DNA from: Candidatus Pacearchaeota archaeon
GTDB taxonomy: Archaea; Nanobdellota; Nanobdellia; Pacearchaeales; GW2011-AR1
Direction of reading: 5' to 3'
NCBI GenBank assembly: GCA_023133375.1
Contig: JAGLWP010000003.1
Span: 1-26,455 of the forward strand
DNA length: 26,455 nucleotides
Positions 8,237 through 14,722 of the stretch are shown here, in pieces; position 1 is the stretch's first letter; each line of letters begins with the position of its first letter. The notes under the pieces are model-generated. The model had not been told where the DNA came from. It ran no database searches and saw only the letters and a list, made by a program, of their open reading frames with translations. A program made the position numbers and the translations under genes.

Positions 8237-9349
8237 ATGCAAAAAAGAGTGCTGGTTTTGGTTATGTTTTTAATAATAATGTTGGCGGGATTTGTTAGTG
8301 CAGCTTCGTTTTCATTAAGTGATGCATTGGGTAGTATACAAGAAGGAACTTTGGTAGTTCTTTTGGTTTTTATAATTTCTTTTGCACTTCTTTTCTTTGC
8401 TTTAAACAGGGCATTCAAAAATAATGTTCCGATTGCAGCAGTCATTTCATTTGCTTCTGCTTTTGGTATAACTTATTGGGTAAATAAATCTGGATTTGAT
8501 TTAAGTGGCTGGGTTTATGATATTGGGATTTCTTCAGAGATATTATCTATTTTGATACCCATACTTGTATTAGCATTAGCAATATTTTTAATTGCAAAAC
8601 TCAGGAGAGATTCTTTATTTGTTTTTGGAGGATTTTTATTAGCATCTTCCTTTTTTGTTTATGAGAAAACAGTTGTTATTGTATTTGGGATTATTTTAAT
8701 TTTAGTTAGACTTTTTATGGGGAAGGGTAGGTGGAAAAGAGGAAGATATCCTTGGCAAAGACCTTTTAGTTCTTGGAGAGATCGTCCTTATTCTAGACCA
8801 AGACCTTTTAGTTCTTGGGGGGATAGCCCTTACTTTAATCCAAGGAAAGGGAGATATAAAAAAGGAAAAGGAAATGTGGGCAGATGGGAAAAGGCAAAAA
8901 GAGGACGAATAAGAGAAAGAGATTTAGCGAGGTTAAGAGAATTACAAGAAGACAGAATAAGGAGGGACAAGGAGGGGAAACAAGCAGAAAAAGAAAGAAA
9001 ATTTGAAGAAAGAGAAAGAAGAGAGTATGAAGAAGCAAGACAAGAGGACAAAATAAGGAGGGAAAAAGAAAGAAAATTTGAAGAAAGAGAGAAAAAACGA
9101 GCAGAAAAAGAAAGAAGACAAGAAAGAGAAGAAGTAGAAGAAGAAAGAAAGTATGAGAAGAGGGAGAGAAAACAAATAGGAGAAGAAAAAAAGTATAAGA
9201 AAATAGAAAGAAAACAAGAGAGAATACAGATAACCGCGAATTTACAATCTTTAATTAGAACATATAATGAAATTCAAAGAACAGATCCTTCTGACCCAAG
9301 ATTAAAGGATTTAGTAAAAGAAATAAAAAGAGTGAGAAAAAATAAATAA
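8237..9349 (+). CDS. Membrane protein with long charged ER/K helix, unknown
   Basis: 370 residues. A signal-like N-terminus ends in GFVSA (about 22), followed by helices at about 37-56, 64-80, 100-120 and 128-160. A basic aromatic linker contains the repeat RPFSSW at 175-180 and 189-194, also a direct repeat in DNA. Residues about 215-330 are almost only Glu, Arg, Lys and Gln with EREK/EEREKK patterns, which predicts a long stable single alpha helix or coiled coil reaching into the cytoplasm. A short hydrophilic tail follows. The antisense frames here look like Ser/Leu/Phe-rich proteins but are only complements of the purine-rich helix. The function is unknown; a membrane-to-cytoplasm scaffold is a guess from architecture. 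It pairs divergently with the 7280-8158 gene. Confidence 0.7.
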   Translation: MQKRVLVLVMFLIIMLAGFVSAASFSLSDALGSIQEGTLVVLLVFIISFALLFFALNRAFKNNVPIAAVISFASAFGITYWVNKSGFDLSGWVYDIGISSEILSILIPILVLALAIFLIAKLRRDSLFVFGGFLLASSFFVYEKTVVIVFGIILILVRLFMGKGRWKRGRYPWQRPFSSWRDRPYSRPRPFSSWGDSPYFNPRKGRYKKGKGNVGRWEKAKRGRIRERDLARLRELQEDRIRRDKEGKQAEKERKFEERERREYEEARQEDKIRREKERKFEEREKKRAEKERRQEREEVEEERKYEKRERKQIGEEKKYKKIERKQERIQITANLQSLIRTYNEIQRTDPSDPRLKDLVKEIKRVRKNK

Positions 9350-9351
9350 GT

Positions 9352-10392
9352 TTAAATCCAATCCTTTAGGGCTTTTTGTTTATTTTTTTCTGCAATATTT
9401 TTTAGTCGTTTTAATTGTTTTTCAACTCGTTCTTCTGAGAAATCATGTTCTTTAATTAAAATTTCTTTTATTTTTTCTTCATTAATTTTTTCAAATTTAA
9501 ACTCCTCGTTTTTTACTGCTGGTTTGTGAAATAGTTCAAAAATTTCTTTCCAATTAAATCTATCTTCTTCAGGTAAACTAAGAATTTGCTCTTCAATACT
9601 TTTGAAGATTAAAACTGGTTGTTTGAATTTTTTTACTATTTGCAGGGCTTTTTTCTGCCCAATTCCAGGGATGCCCTTTGGATTATAATCTGTTCCAACA
9701 AGTATCCCAAGACAGATTAATTGGTCTAAGTTAATTCCAAGATTATTTAGTAATTGTTCAAGTTCAATCATTTCTGGTTTAATCTCAATGAATCCAGAAA
9801 ATGTTTTTCTTTTTCTTGCTAAAGTTAAATTTTGTATAAGTTTTGGAGCACCAAAAAGAATACTGTCGTAATCCTGGCTTGCACTTGCATAAACTTCTCC
9901 TTTAATTCTGCATAGATACGCTGCTTCTGCTTCTCCTTCACTTGGAGCCTGCACAACAGCAACGCCCATGGCTTTTAAAAGCTCCTTACTTTCCTCAATC
10001 ATCTTATCATCTAATCTTGTTAATTGGCTGCTGTATCTTTTCATCGCAAGAATATCTTCACTCTGTTTTGCTTCTTCATATCTTGCTTTTGCTAAATATC
10101 TTACAGCATCTCTTTTCTCCTTGGTTCTCCCTTTAGCTTCAGGGGGGATTCCATCAAAAACATAAACTAATTTTATTCCTTGTTCAATTAAGGCAATGTT
10201 CCGATAAAAAATTCCAGAAAGATGGCTTGTAATTCTTCTTTTGCTATCCATTAAAGGAGTTCCGTCAACTTGTCTGATTGTAGATAAAAATTGATATAAG
10301 GTGTTAAATGCATCAACGCAAATTATTTTATTTTTCAACTCAGAAAATGAGATTTCTTTTCGCAGAACGATTTCCCTGATGTTTAAACCCAT
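9352..10392 (-). CDS. fen: Flap endonuclease FEN-1
   Basis: 346 residues, full length. It cuts 5' flaps during Okazaki fragment maturation and repair. Metal ligands are visible: D27 (CVDAFN), D80 (YVFDGIPP), E152 and E154 (PSEGEAEAAY), D173 and D175 (SQDYDS), and D235 (VGTDYNPKG). The helix-hairpin-helix GIPGIGQKKALQIV follows. The C-terminal QKALKDWI is a PIP box for PCNA, comparable to the PIP of polB in this window. It converges with the 8237 gene with only a 2-nt gap between stop codons. A TATA-like box at about 10412-10422 lies about 25 nt from the ATG. Nothing appears broken. Confidence 0.95.
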   Translation of the reverse strand: MGLNIREIVLRKEISFSELKNKIICVDAFNTLYQFLSTIRQVDGTPLMDSKRRITSHLSGIFYRNIALIEQGIKLVYVFDGIPPEAKGRTKEKRDAVRYLAKARYEEAKQSEDILAMKRYSSQLTRLDDKMIEESKELLKAMGVAVVQAPSEGEAEAAYLCRIKGEVYASASQDYDSILFGAPKLIQNLTLARKRKTFSGFIEIKPEMIELEQLLNNLGINLDQLICLGILVGTDYNPKGIPGIGQKKALQIVKKFKQPVLIFKSIEEQILSLPEEDRFNWKEIFELFHKPAVKNEEFKFEKINEEKIKEILIKEHDFSEERVEKQLKRLKNIAEKNKQKALKDWI

Positions 10393-10438
10393 GTTAAAAC
10401 AAAGAATAAGAAATATAAATAATTATCTTTTAGTAATT

Positions 10439-10648
10439 TCATTCTTGCCTGAACATTTTTTCTGCAAGATGAGATAATCTGTGCATCATTACCCATTTAT
10501 GAAGTTTATTAAAGTCATAACCACATCTTTTGAAAACATCTTCAGCTATTTTGTTCCCTCCTGCTCCAGCTATCCTGTTTCCTCTTTCTGCAGAAATATC
10601 TCCTTCAGGTTCATATTCAAAATATGCTCTTTCTAATCTTTCATCCAT
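10439..10648 (-). CDS. Small hydrophilic protein, unknown
   Basis: 69 residues beginning MDERLERAYFEYEPEGD. It shows an internal near-duplication, GNRIAG and GNKIAE, around a Gly-rich turn, and then a helical part with a single Cys (KRCGYDFNKLHKW) and several His and Met. No family is recognised. A strong TATA-like GATATATAAG (10668-10677) sits 25 nt upstream of the ATG, which supports a real leaderless gene. The gene lies 46 nt upstream of fen on the same strand, but fen has its own TATA-like box. Confidence 0.6.
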   Translation of the reverse strand: MDERLERAYFEYEPEGDISAERGNRIAGAGGNKIAEDVFKRCGYDFNKLHKWVMMHRLSHLAEKMFRQE

Positions 10649-10735
10649 ATTTTAATCTCTTCAAAGGGATATATAAGATTTATGGTTTATGAAAATTATC
10701 CAAAACTTTTTAAGTAATGTTTTTTTAATTTTAAA

Positions 10736-11800
10736 ATGGATGAAGAAAAAAAAGAAGGAGAGGGAGATAATTACAGGAAGTCAGAAGAAGATAATTATGA
10801 GAAGCCTAAAGAATTACCGAAGGAACCTTCTAAGATTGGGCAAAGTTTAACTGATAAATTAAGGGGAAATCCTTTTATTGTCTCAACTTTAATTTGTGGA
10901 GTTTTGGCTGTTTTGTTGTTGGTTGCTATAACTTCTGGAGGGATTACTGGAAAAGTTGTTTCAGAGGAGGAGGCAGGAGAAAATCTTATTGAATTTTTGA
11001 ATACAGTAGCAGATTCTGAAGTTAAATTGATTAGTATTGAAGAGGATGGAAATTTTTATCAGATGATAATTGAATTTAAAGGACAAGAAATGCCAGTTTA
11101 TGTTACTAAAGATGGTTTGTATTATACTACAAATCTTGTGCCAATAAAAACTGATTCATCATCAGAGGATGAGAAACAAGATATTCTTAAATCAGATAAA
11201 CCAGTTGTTGAATTGTTTATTATGACTCATTGTCCTTATGGAACTCAAGCTGAAAAAGGAATTATTCCTGTAATTAAATTATTGGGGGATAGTATCGATT
11301 TTGAATTAAGGTTCTGTGATTATGCAATGCATGATAAAACAGAATTAGATGAGCAATTAAATCAGTATTGTATCCAAGAAGAGCAAAATGAAAAGTTTTT
11401 AGATTATTTAGAGTGTTTTTTAAAAGATGGAGATAGGGAGAGATGTTTGACTGAAATAGGAATAGATAAAATTAATTTAGATTCATGTGTTAAAAAAACA
11501 GATTCTGAATTTAAGGTTACAGAGAAATATAATGATAAATCAACATGGTTAAATGGAAGATTTCCTTTGTTTGATATTCATAAGGATTTGAATGATAAAT
11601 ATGATATAGGAGGAAGTCCTAGTTTGGTTATTAATGGGCAAATAGTAAGTAGTGCAAGAAGTCCGGCAGCTTATTTAGAAACAATATGCCAGGCGTTTAA
11701 TGATGCTCCTGCAGAATGTGATAATGTTTTGTCAAATGCGACACCAAGTCCAATGTGGGGATGGGATGATTCTGGCGCCTCAACAACTGCTCAATGCTGA
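10736..11800 (+). CDS. Membrane-anchored thioredoxin-fold (DsbA-like) protein with CPYG site
   Basis: 354 residues. An acidic cytoplasmic N-terminus (1-42) is followed by one helix (47-66) and an outside part opening with GGITGKVVSEEEAGE. Residues 76-137 form a small alpha/beta domain. A thioredoxin-fold domain follows, with FIMTHCPYGTQAEKG (C166) and the cis-Pro loop GGSPSLVING (P295). The active site is C-P-Y-G, not CxxC, so only one of the two classic thiols is present. Seven further Cys residues lie C-terminally (including RFCDY, QYCIQ, LECFL, ERCL, SCVK), which suggests disulfides. Role inferred: thiol exchange or folding outside the membrane. TTTTTTAAG-like bases near 10710 give TATA spacing of about 26 nt. 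Confidence 0.75.
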   Translation: MDEEKKEGEGDNYRKSEEDNYEKPKELPKEPSKIGQSLTDKLRGNPFIVSTLICGVLAVLLLVAITSGGITGKVVSEEEAGENLIEFLNTVADSEVKLISIEEDGNFYQMIIEFKGQEMPVYVTKDGLYYTTNLVPIKTDSSSEDEKQDILKSDKPVVELFIMTHCPYGTQAEKGIIPVIKLLGDSIDFELRFCDYAMHDKTELDEQLNQYCIQEEQNEKFLDYLECFLKDGDRERCLTEIGIDKINLDSCVKKTDSEFKVTEKYNDKSTWLNGRFPLFDIHKDLNDKYDIGGSPSLVINGQIVSSARSPAAYLETICQAFNDAPAECDNVLSNATPSPMWGWDDSGASTTAQC

Positions 11801-12070
11801 TTGTTAATATAAGTAAATTAAAAATGCGCTCGTAAATTCGCGGATTAATGAAATGATTAATAGCAAAGAAATTTTAAATTATGGGTTTTTGTTAATAAAT
11901 ATATAGCTTTGAGCAGAGCGAAGCAATTTAATTTTTAGTATTTTAATTCTTCAAATATTCAATTTCTTCTTCGTTAAGGTTGAGTTCTTCATGTAAATTT
12001 GCTTTGCAAATTTATATCAACCAAACTTTTGAAAAATTACAAAGTAATTTATTATATTAATTCGAAGAAC
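11801..12070. other. Repeat-rich intergenic region downstream of rfcL
   Basis: No complete gene. It contains the inverted partner of the 6429-6446 segment (11828-11845), a GAGCAGAGCGAAGC word (about 11912), a relic of the rfcL 3' end (11943-11999) and two hairpins with 3-nt loops: TAAATTTGC-TTT-GCAAATTTA (11994-12014) and AAATTAC-AAA-GTAATTT (12034-12050). It looks like a site of repeated small rearrangements. Confidence 0.6.
11943..11999 (-). pseudogene. Relic duplicate of the rfcL C-terminus
   Basis: The minus-strand frame reads NLHEELNLNEEEIEYLKN followed by TAA. The last residues of RfcL read QKELKLTNEEIEYLQPI followed by TAA. Roughly 70% of the nucleotides match over about 42 bp. An in-frame stop occurs a few codons upstream, so it is not an expressed extension. 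It probably derives from a tandem duplication or displacement of the gene end. Confidence 0.65.
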
Positions 12071-12120
12071 TTAAATTGGTTGGAGATATTCGATTTCCTC
12101 GTTTGTCAATTTAAGTTCTT
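12065..12120. repeat. 14-bp perfect inverted repeat across the rfcL stop codon
   Basis: AAGAACTTAAATTG at 12065-12078 and CAATTTAAGTTCTT at 12107-12120 are exact complements separated by 28 nt. The rfcL stop codon lies in the outer arm (12071-12073), so the final codons fold back on the trailer. It may act in transcription termination or mRNA 3'-end protection; this is an inference. Confidence 0.6.
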
Positions 12121-13285
12121 TTTGGATTTGCGGATTTGATTTTATTATTTGTTTTAAAATAGGAAATTCATTCATGGCTCTTTTTTGTCCAACATGAACA
12201 TATGTTGCATATTTTTGCGCTATTGATTTCTTTTTTATAGTTCTTTGATTATTTAACCAGATTTTTAAAATTCTTGTTGGTTTTTTGTAACTTGTGAAAC
12301 CTGTTTTTGGATTTTTCTTTGATGCTGCGATACCATAACTTAAAAGAATATTTTCATAAACTAAAAATCTCCAATATTGTTGTTTGTAAATTCTTCCTTT
12401 GAAAACATCTGTTTTACTTAATGCATCAAAAGCTTTTGCAAGTTCTTTTCCCTCATATTCATATGGGATATTTTCTTCCATCCATAAAATTATTTCATCA
12501 ATGGGCATGTTAACGGAATCAAAAATTTTTAGTGTTTCGTTTGTTGGTTTATTTTTGAAGATTTGTTTAAGAGAATTAAAAATGTCTGTTTCTTTGTTTC
12601 TTTCATCAAAAATTACAGAAGAAGGGTATTCTAAGTTAGAGATTGTTTGCAAGTCATTTATGGCGGCTCTTAAGTCTCCCTTGGCTTTAATGGCAATGTT
12701 TGTTAATATTTGATTTTCAATGAATTTGTTTTCTTTTCTTAGGATAGTGATAAGAATATCTTTTACTGTTTTATAATTTATTTCTTTTAATTGCATGAGC
12801 TCGGCTTTTTTTCTTAATGAAGATAATTTTTTATTCCAAATGTCATTTGCAGTGATTATTATTGGATAGGGTGTTGAATTAATTATAGAAATCAGTTCTG
12901 TAATTCCTCCCCAATCAACTTTGGATATTCCATCAACTTCATCTACGAGAATTATTTTATTTTGTTTTATTAGTGATTTTTGTTCTGTGGCAGGTCTTAA
13001 TACTTCATTTAATTTTGCTTTATTCCTTAAATCGCTTGCATTGAGTTCAAAGATTTCTGAGTTTGTATCTTGTGCTACAACATATGCTAATGTTGTTTTT
13101 CCAGTTCCTGGTGGGCCATAGAGAATTAGGGCTTTCTTGAGGTTCCCCGCCCAACGACCCTGTCCGCCCCCACCCTTTGGTGTCTGCGAAAAATTGTTAA
13201 TAAAATTCTTTATCTTTGCGATGGCTTCGTCTTGTCCTTTGACTTCTTCAAAATTCTTTGGTCTATGTTTTTCTGTCCACGGCAT
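12071..13285 (-). CDS. rfcL: Replication factor C large subunit (clamp loader)
   Basis: 404 residues from the ATG at 13285 (MPWTEKHRP, the family's standard beginning). An in-frame TTG ten codons upstream is rejected as start. It loads the PCNA clamp together with RfcS. Walker A is GPPGTGKTT (57-65) and Walker B is ILVDEVDG (DE at 115-116). Sensor and collar regions follow to the C-terminus. It lacks an SRC motif, as expected for the large subunit. A 16-residue insert (33-48, SQTPKGGGGQGRWAGN) sits just before the Walker A strand; it is an in-frame GC-rich repeat. A Shine-Dalgarno GGAGG (13296-13300) lies 10 nt upstream, consistent with its position as third gene of the rfcS operon. It overlaps the preceding small gene by 23 nt. 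Confidence 0.93.
   Translation of the reverse strand: MPWTEKHRPKNFEEVKGQDEAIAKIKNFINNFSQTPKGGGGQGRWAGNLKKALILYGPPGTGKTTLAYVVAQDTNSEIFELNASDLRNKAKLNEVLRPATEQKSLIKQNKIILVDEVDGISKVDWGGITELISIINSTPYPIIITANDIWNKKLSSLRKKAELMQLKEINYKTVKDILITILRKENKFIENQILTNIAIKAKGDLRAAINDLQTISNLEYPSSVIFDERNKETDIFNSLKQIFKNKPTNETLKIFDSVNMPIDEIILWMEENIPYEYEGKELAKAFDALSKTDVFKGRIYKQQYWRFLVYENILLSYGIAASKKNPKTGFTSYKKPTRILKIWLNNQRTIKKKSIAQKYATYVHVGQKRAMNEFPILKQIIKSNPQIQKELKLTNEEIEYLQPI
13142..13189. repeat. GC-rich in-frame repeat insert in rfcL
   Basis: Codons 33-48 of rfcL. The coding strand holds AAAGGGTGGGGGCGGACAGGG, read as PKGGGGQG. Other archaeal RfcL proteins have only a short lysine-rich linker here. The G-run core matches the inserts in map, polB and pheT. 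Confidence 0.65.
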
Positions 13286-13448
13286 TTTTAATATTCCTCC
13301 TGTCTTTTTTATCAATGACCTTAACTATTCCAATGTTTATTTCATAATAATCTGGGCAATCATAATTGTTTGGATAGTGTTTTGGATTATAATCTCTTTT
13401 GCATTCTTTGTCACATCTTCCTAAAAATCTATTTAGACAGGTTTTCAT
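13263..13448 (-). CDS. Small Cys-rich protein between rfcS and rfcL, unknown
   Basis: 61 residues starting MKTCLNRFLGRCDKEC. Cys at 4, 12, 16 and 34 and His in HYPNN could form a zinc site. The rest is basic and ends VDRKT. The ATG follows the rfcS TAA by one nucleotide and has a near-perfect Shine-Dalgarno AAGGAG (13453-13458) at 4-nt spacing. Its 3' end overlaps rfcL by 23 nt. This tight packing strongly suggests translation between the two clamp-loader subunits. I do not recognise the family. A longer frame beginning inside rfcS is less likely than this ATG. A role in clamp loading or in DNA binding is inferred only from position. Confidence 0.7.
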   Translation of the reverse strand: MKTCLNRFLGRCDKECKRDYNPKHYPNNYDCPDYYEINIGIVKVIDKKDRRNIKNAVDRKT

Positions 13449-13449
13449 T

Positions 13450-14412
13450 TTACTCCTTCCCCAGTCCAGCCAACACAAAACTGGCTAATAATGCTTGCAG
13501 TTGGATAAAAGGGTCAGAACCTTCCACAATTCTGAATTCAGCTTCGCCTGTTTTTTCTGTAAGTTTGACTTTTATTTCAGGTTCTACTGGAATATTCCAG
13601 ATTTCTTTTTGTATGGCTTTTATAACTTCTTGCCCCGAGATACTTTCTTTAAGCATGATATCTAAAAGTTTTTCTCTTGCTCTTTGGAAGTCCCCAGATA
13701 TTGCATAATCCAGAACTATCTTAATATCTTTTGGCTTTGTATTTGCAATCATGGTTGAAACAAGGTCCGGAGTTATTGATGGAGAGATTGATGCAGTTGA
13801 TTGTAATATATTAATGCACTTTCTGCAATCTCCTTCACTGCCCTCGTAGATTATTTCTATTGTTTCTGGGGAGATTGTTAATGTTTCTTTTTCAGAAATT
13901 TTTTGGATTACTTTTTCTATATCTTTTTTTTCCAAAAGTTTGAATCTGAATAAAGCACAACGTGATTGTATTGGGTCAATTACTTTGCTTGAATAATTAC
14001 AAGATAAGATAAACCTGCAAGTTGACGAATAGTTTTCCATGGTTCTTCTTAATGCTTGTTGTGCTTCTGGGGTTAGAGCATCTGCTTCATCTAAGAAGAT
14101 GACTTTAAATGGAACATTTCCTAATGATTTTGTTCTCGCGAAGTTTTTTACTTTTTCTCTTACAACACTTATTCCCCTTTCATCACTTGCATTAAGTTCA
14201 AGATAATTTTCTTTCCAGTTTTCTTTAAAAAGTTCCTTGACTATTATTAATGCTAATGTGGATTTGCCAGTTCCCGCAGGTCCTGCAAAAAGTAGATGTG
14301 GAATATTTAATGAATTTGTTAAAGATTCTACTCTTTTGATAATCTCATCTTGCCCAACAACTTCAGAAAAAACAGAAGGACGATATTTTTCTGTCCAAAT
14401 TCCATGCACCAT
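13450..14412 (-). CDS. rfcS: Replication factor C small subunit
   Basis: 320 residues, normal length. It is the AAA+ clamp-loader subunit that places PCNA on primed DNA. Walker A is GPAGTGKST (44-52), Walker B is FLDEAD (DEAD at 108-111), sensor 1 lies in FILSCNYSSK, and the SRC arginine finger is Q-S-R-C at 149-152. The N-terminus WTEKYRPSVFSEVVGQ is typical. It is the first gene of rfcS-(61-aa protein)-rfcL. A minus-strand TATA TTATAAATA (about 14435-14443) lies about 27 nt from the ATG, so it is leaderless, while the two downstream genes carry Shine-Dalgarno sites. Confidence 0.95.
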   Translation of the reverse strand: MVHGIWTEKYRPSVFSEVVGQDEIIKRVESLTNSLNIPHLLFAGPAGTGKSTLALIIVKELFKENWKENYLELNASDERGISVVREKVKNFARTKSLGNVPFKVIFLDEADALTPEAQQALRRTMENYSSTCRFILSCNYSSKVIDPIQSRCALFRFKLLEKKDIEKVIQKISEKETLTISPETIEIIYEGSEGDCRKCINILQSTASISPSITPDLVSTMIANTKPKDIKIVLDYAISGDFQRAREKLLDIMLKESISGQEVIKAIQKEIWNIPVEPEIKVKLTEKTGEAEFRIVEGSDPFIQLQALLASFVLAGLGKE

Positions 14413-14462
14413 TATAGAATATTTCTAATCTAACTTATAAATATTATTATATTAGAAAACTA

Positions 14463-14582
14463 TTACTTCTTAGCTCTTGCTTTTCTCATCTTTCTTTTCC
14501 TTTTTTCTTTTCTAAGGCGCTTTCTTTGCCACTTCCAGCGCATCTGCCATTTTTTTTTCCAACGTCTAGAGCTTCTTTTCAT
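14463..14582 (-). CDS. rpl41e: Ribosomal protein eL41 (eS32)
   Basis: A 39-codon gene below most ORF-length cut-offs. It begins MKRSSRRWKKKWQMRWKW and continues with a run of Arg and Lys to a TAA at 14463. The pattern RxWKKKxxMRWKW-basic helix matches archaeal L41e, a single basic helix at the ribosomal subunit interface (recently reassigned as eS32). A TATA-like TTTTTAAAG (14604-14612) on the minus strand is about 26 nt upstream of the ATG. It lies just upstream of the rfcS promoter on the same strand and is separate from the rfc operon. It is the most Arg/Lys-dense frame in the window. Confidence 0.9.
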   Translation of the reverse strand: MKRSSRRWKKKWQMRWKWQRKRLRKEKRKRKMRKARAKK

Positions 14583-14638
14583 ATTAAGCTTTGGAGAAAT
14601 TGATTTTTAAAGTTTCCGCAATTTGTTTGGTAGTTATT

Positions 14639-14673
14639 GTATCCCGCCCGCCCAAAAACGCCTTCGGCGTTTT
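14639..14673 (-). terminator. GC hairpin downstream of the acyl-CoA synthetase alpha gene
   Basis: AAAACGCC-TTC-GGCGTTTT (14655-14673) is a perfect 8-bp stem. On the minus strand it ends in a T run, placing a terminator-like structure about 50 nt past the stop at 14723. The adjoining CCCGCCCGCCC resembles the G-run core of the in-frame repeats, so it may also be an intergenic member of that family. Confidence 0.5.
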
Positions 14674-14722
14674 CAGAAATTAGTCTCTCAAAATTTTTCT
14701 TTCTGATTTTTTAATAAAGTTT

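Noticed and set aside
8830..9217. Antisense proteins rich in Ser, Leu and Phe
   Set aside because: They are complements of the purine-rich ER/K helix of the plus-strand gene, with no promoter or ribosome site.
13286..13315. rfcL starting at an upstream TTG
   Set aside because: The ATG at 13285 gives the standard MPW-EK-RP beginning and has GGAGG 10 nt upstream.
13449..13478. Longer form of the Cys-rich small protein starting within rfcS
   Set aside because: The ATG at 13448 has an AAGGAG at 4 nt and standard operon spacing; the longer form has none.
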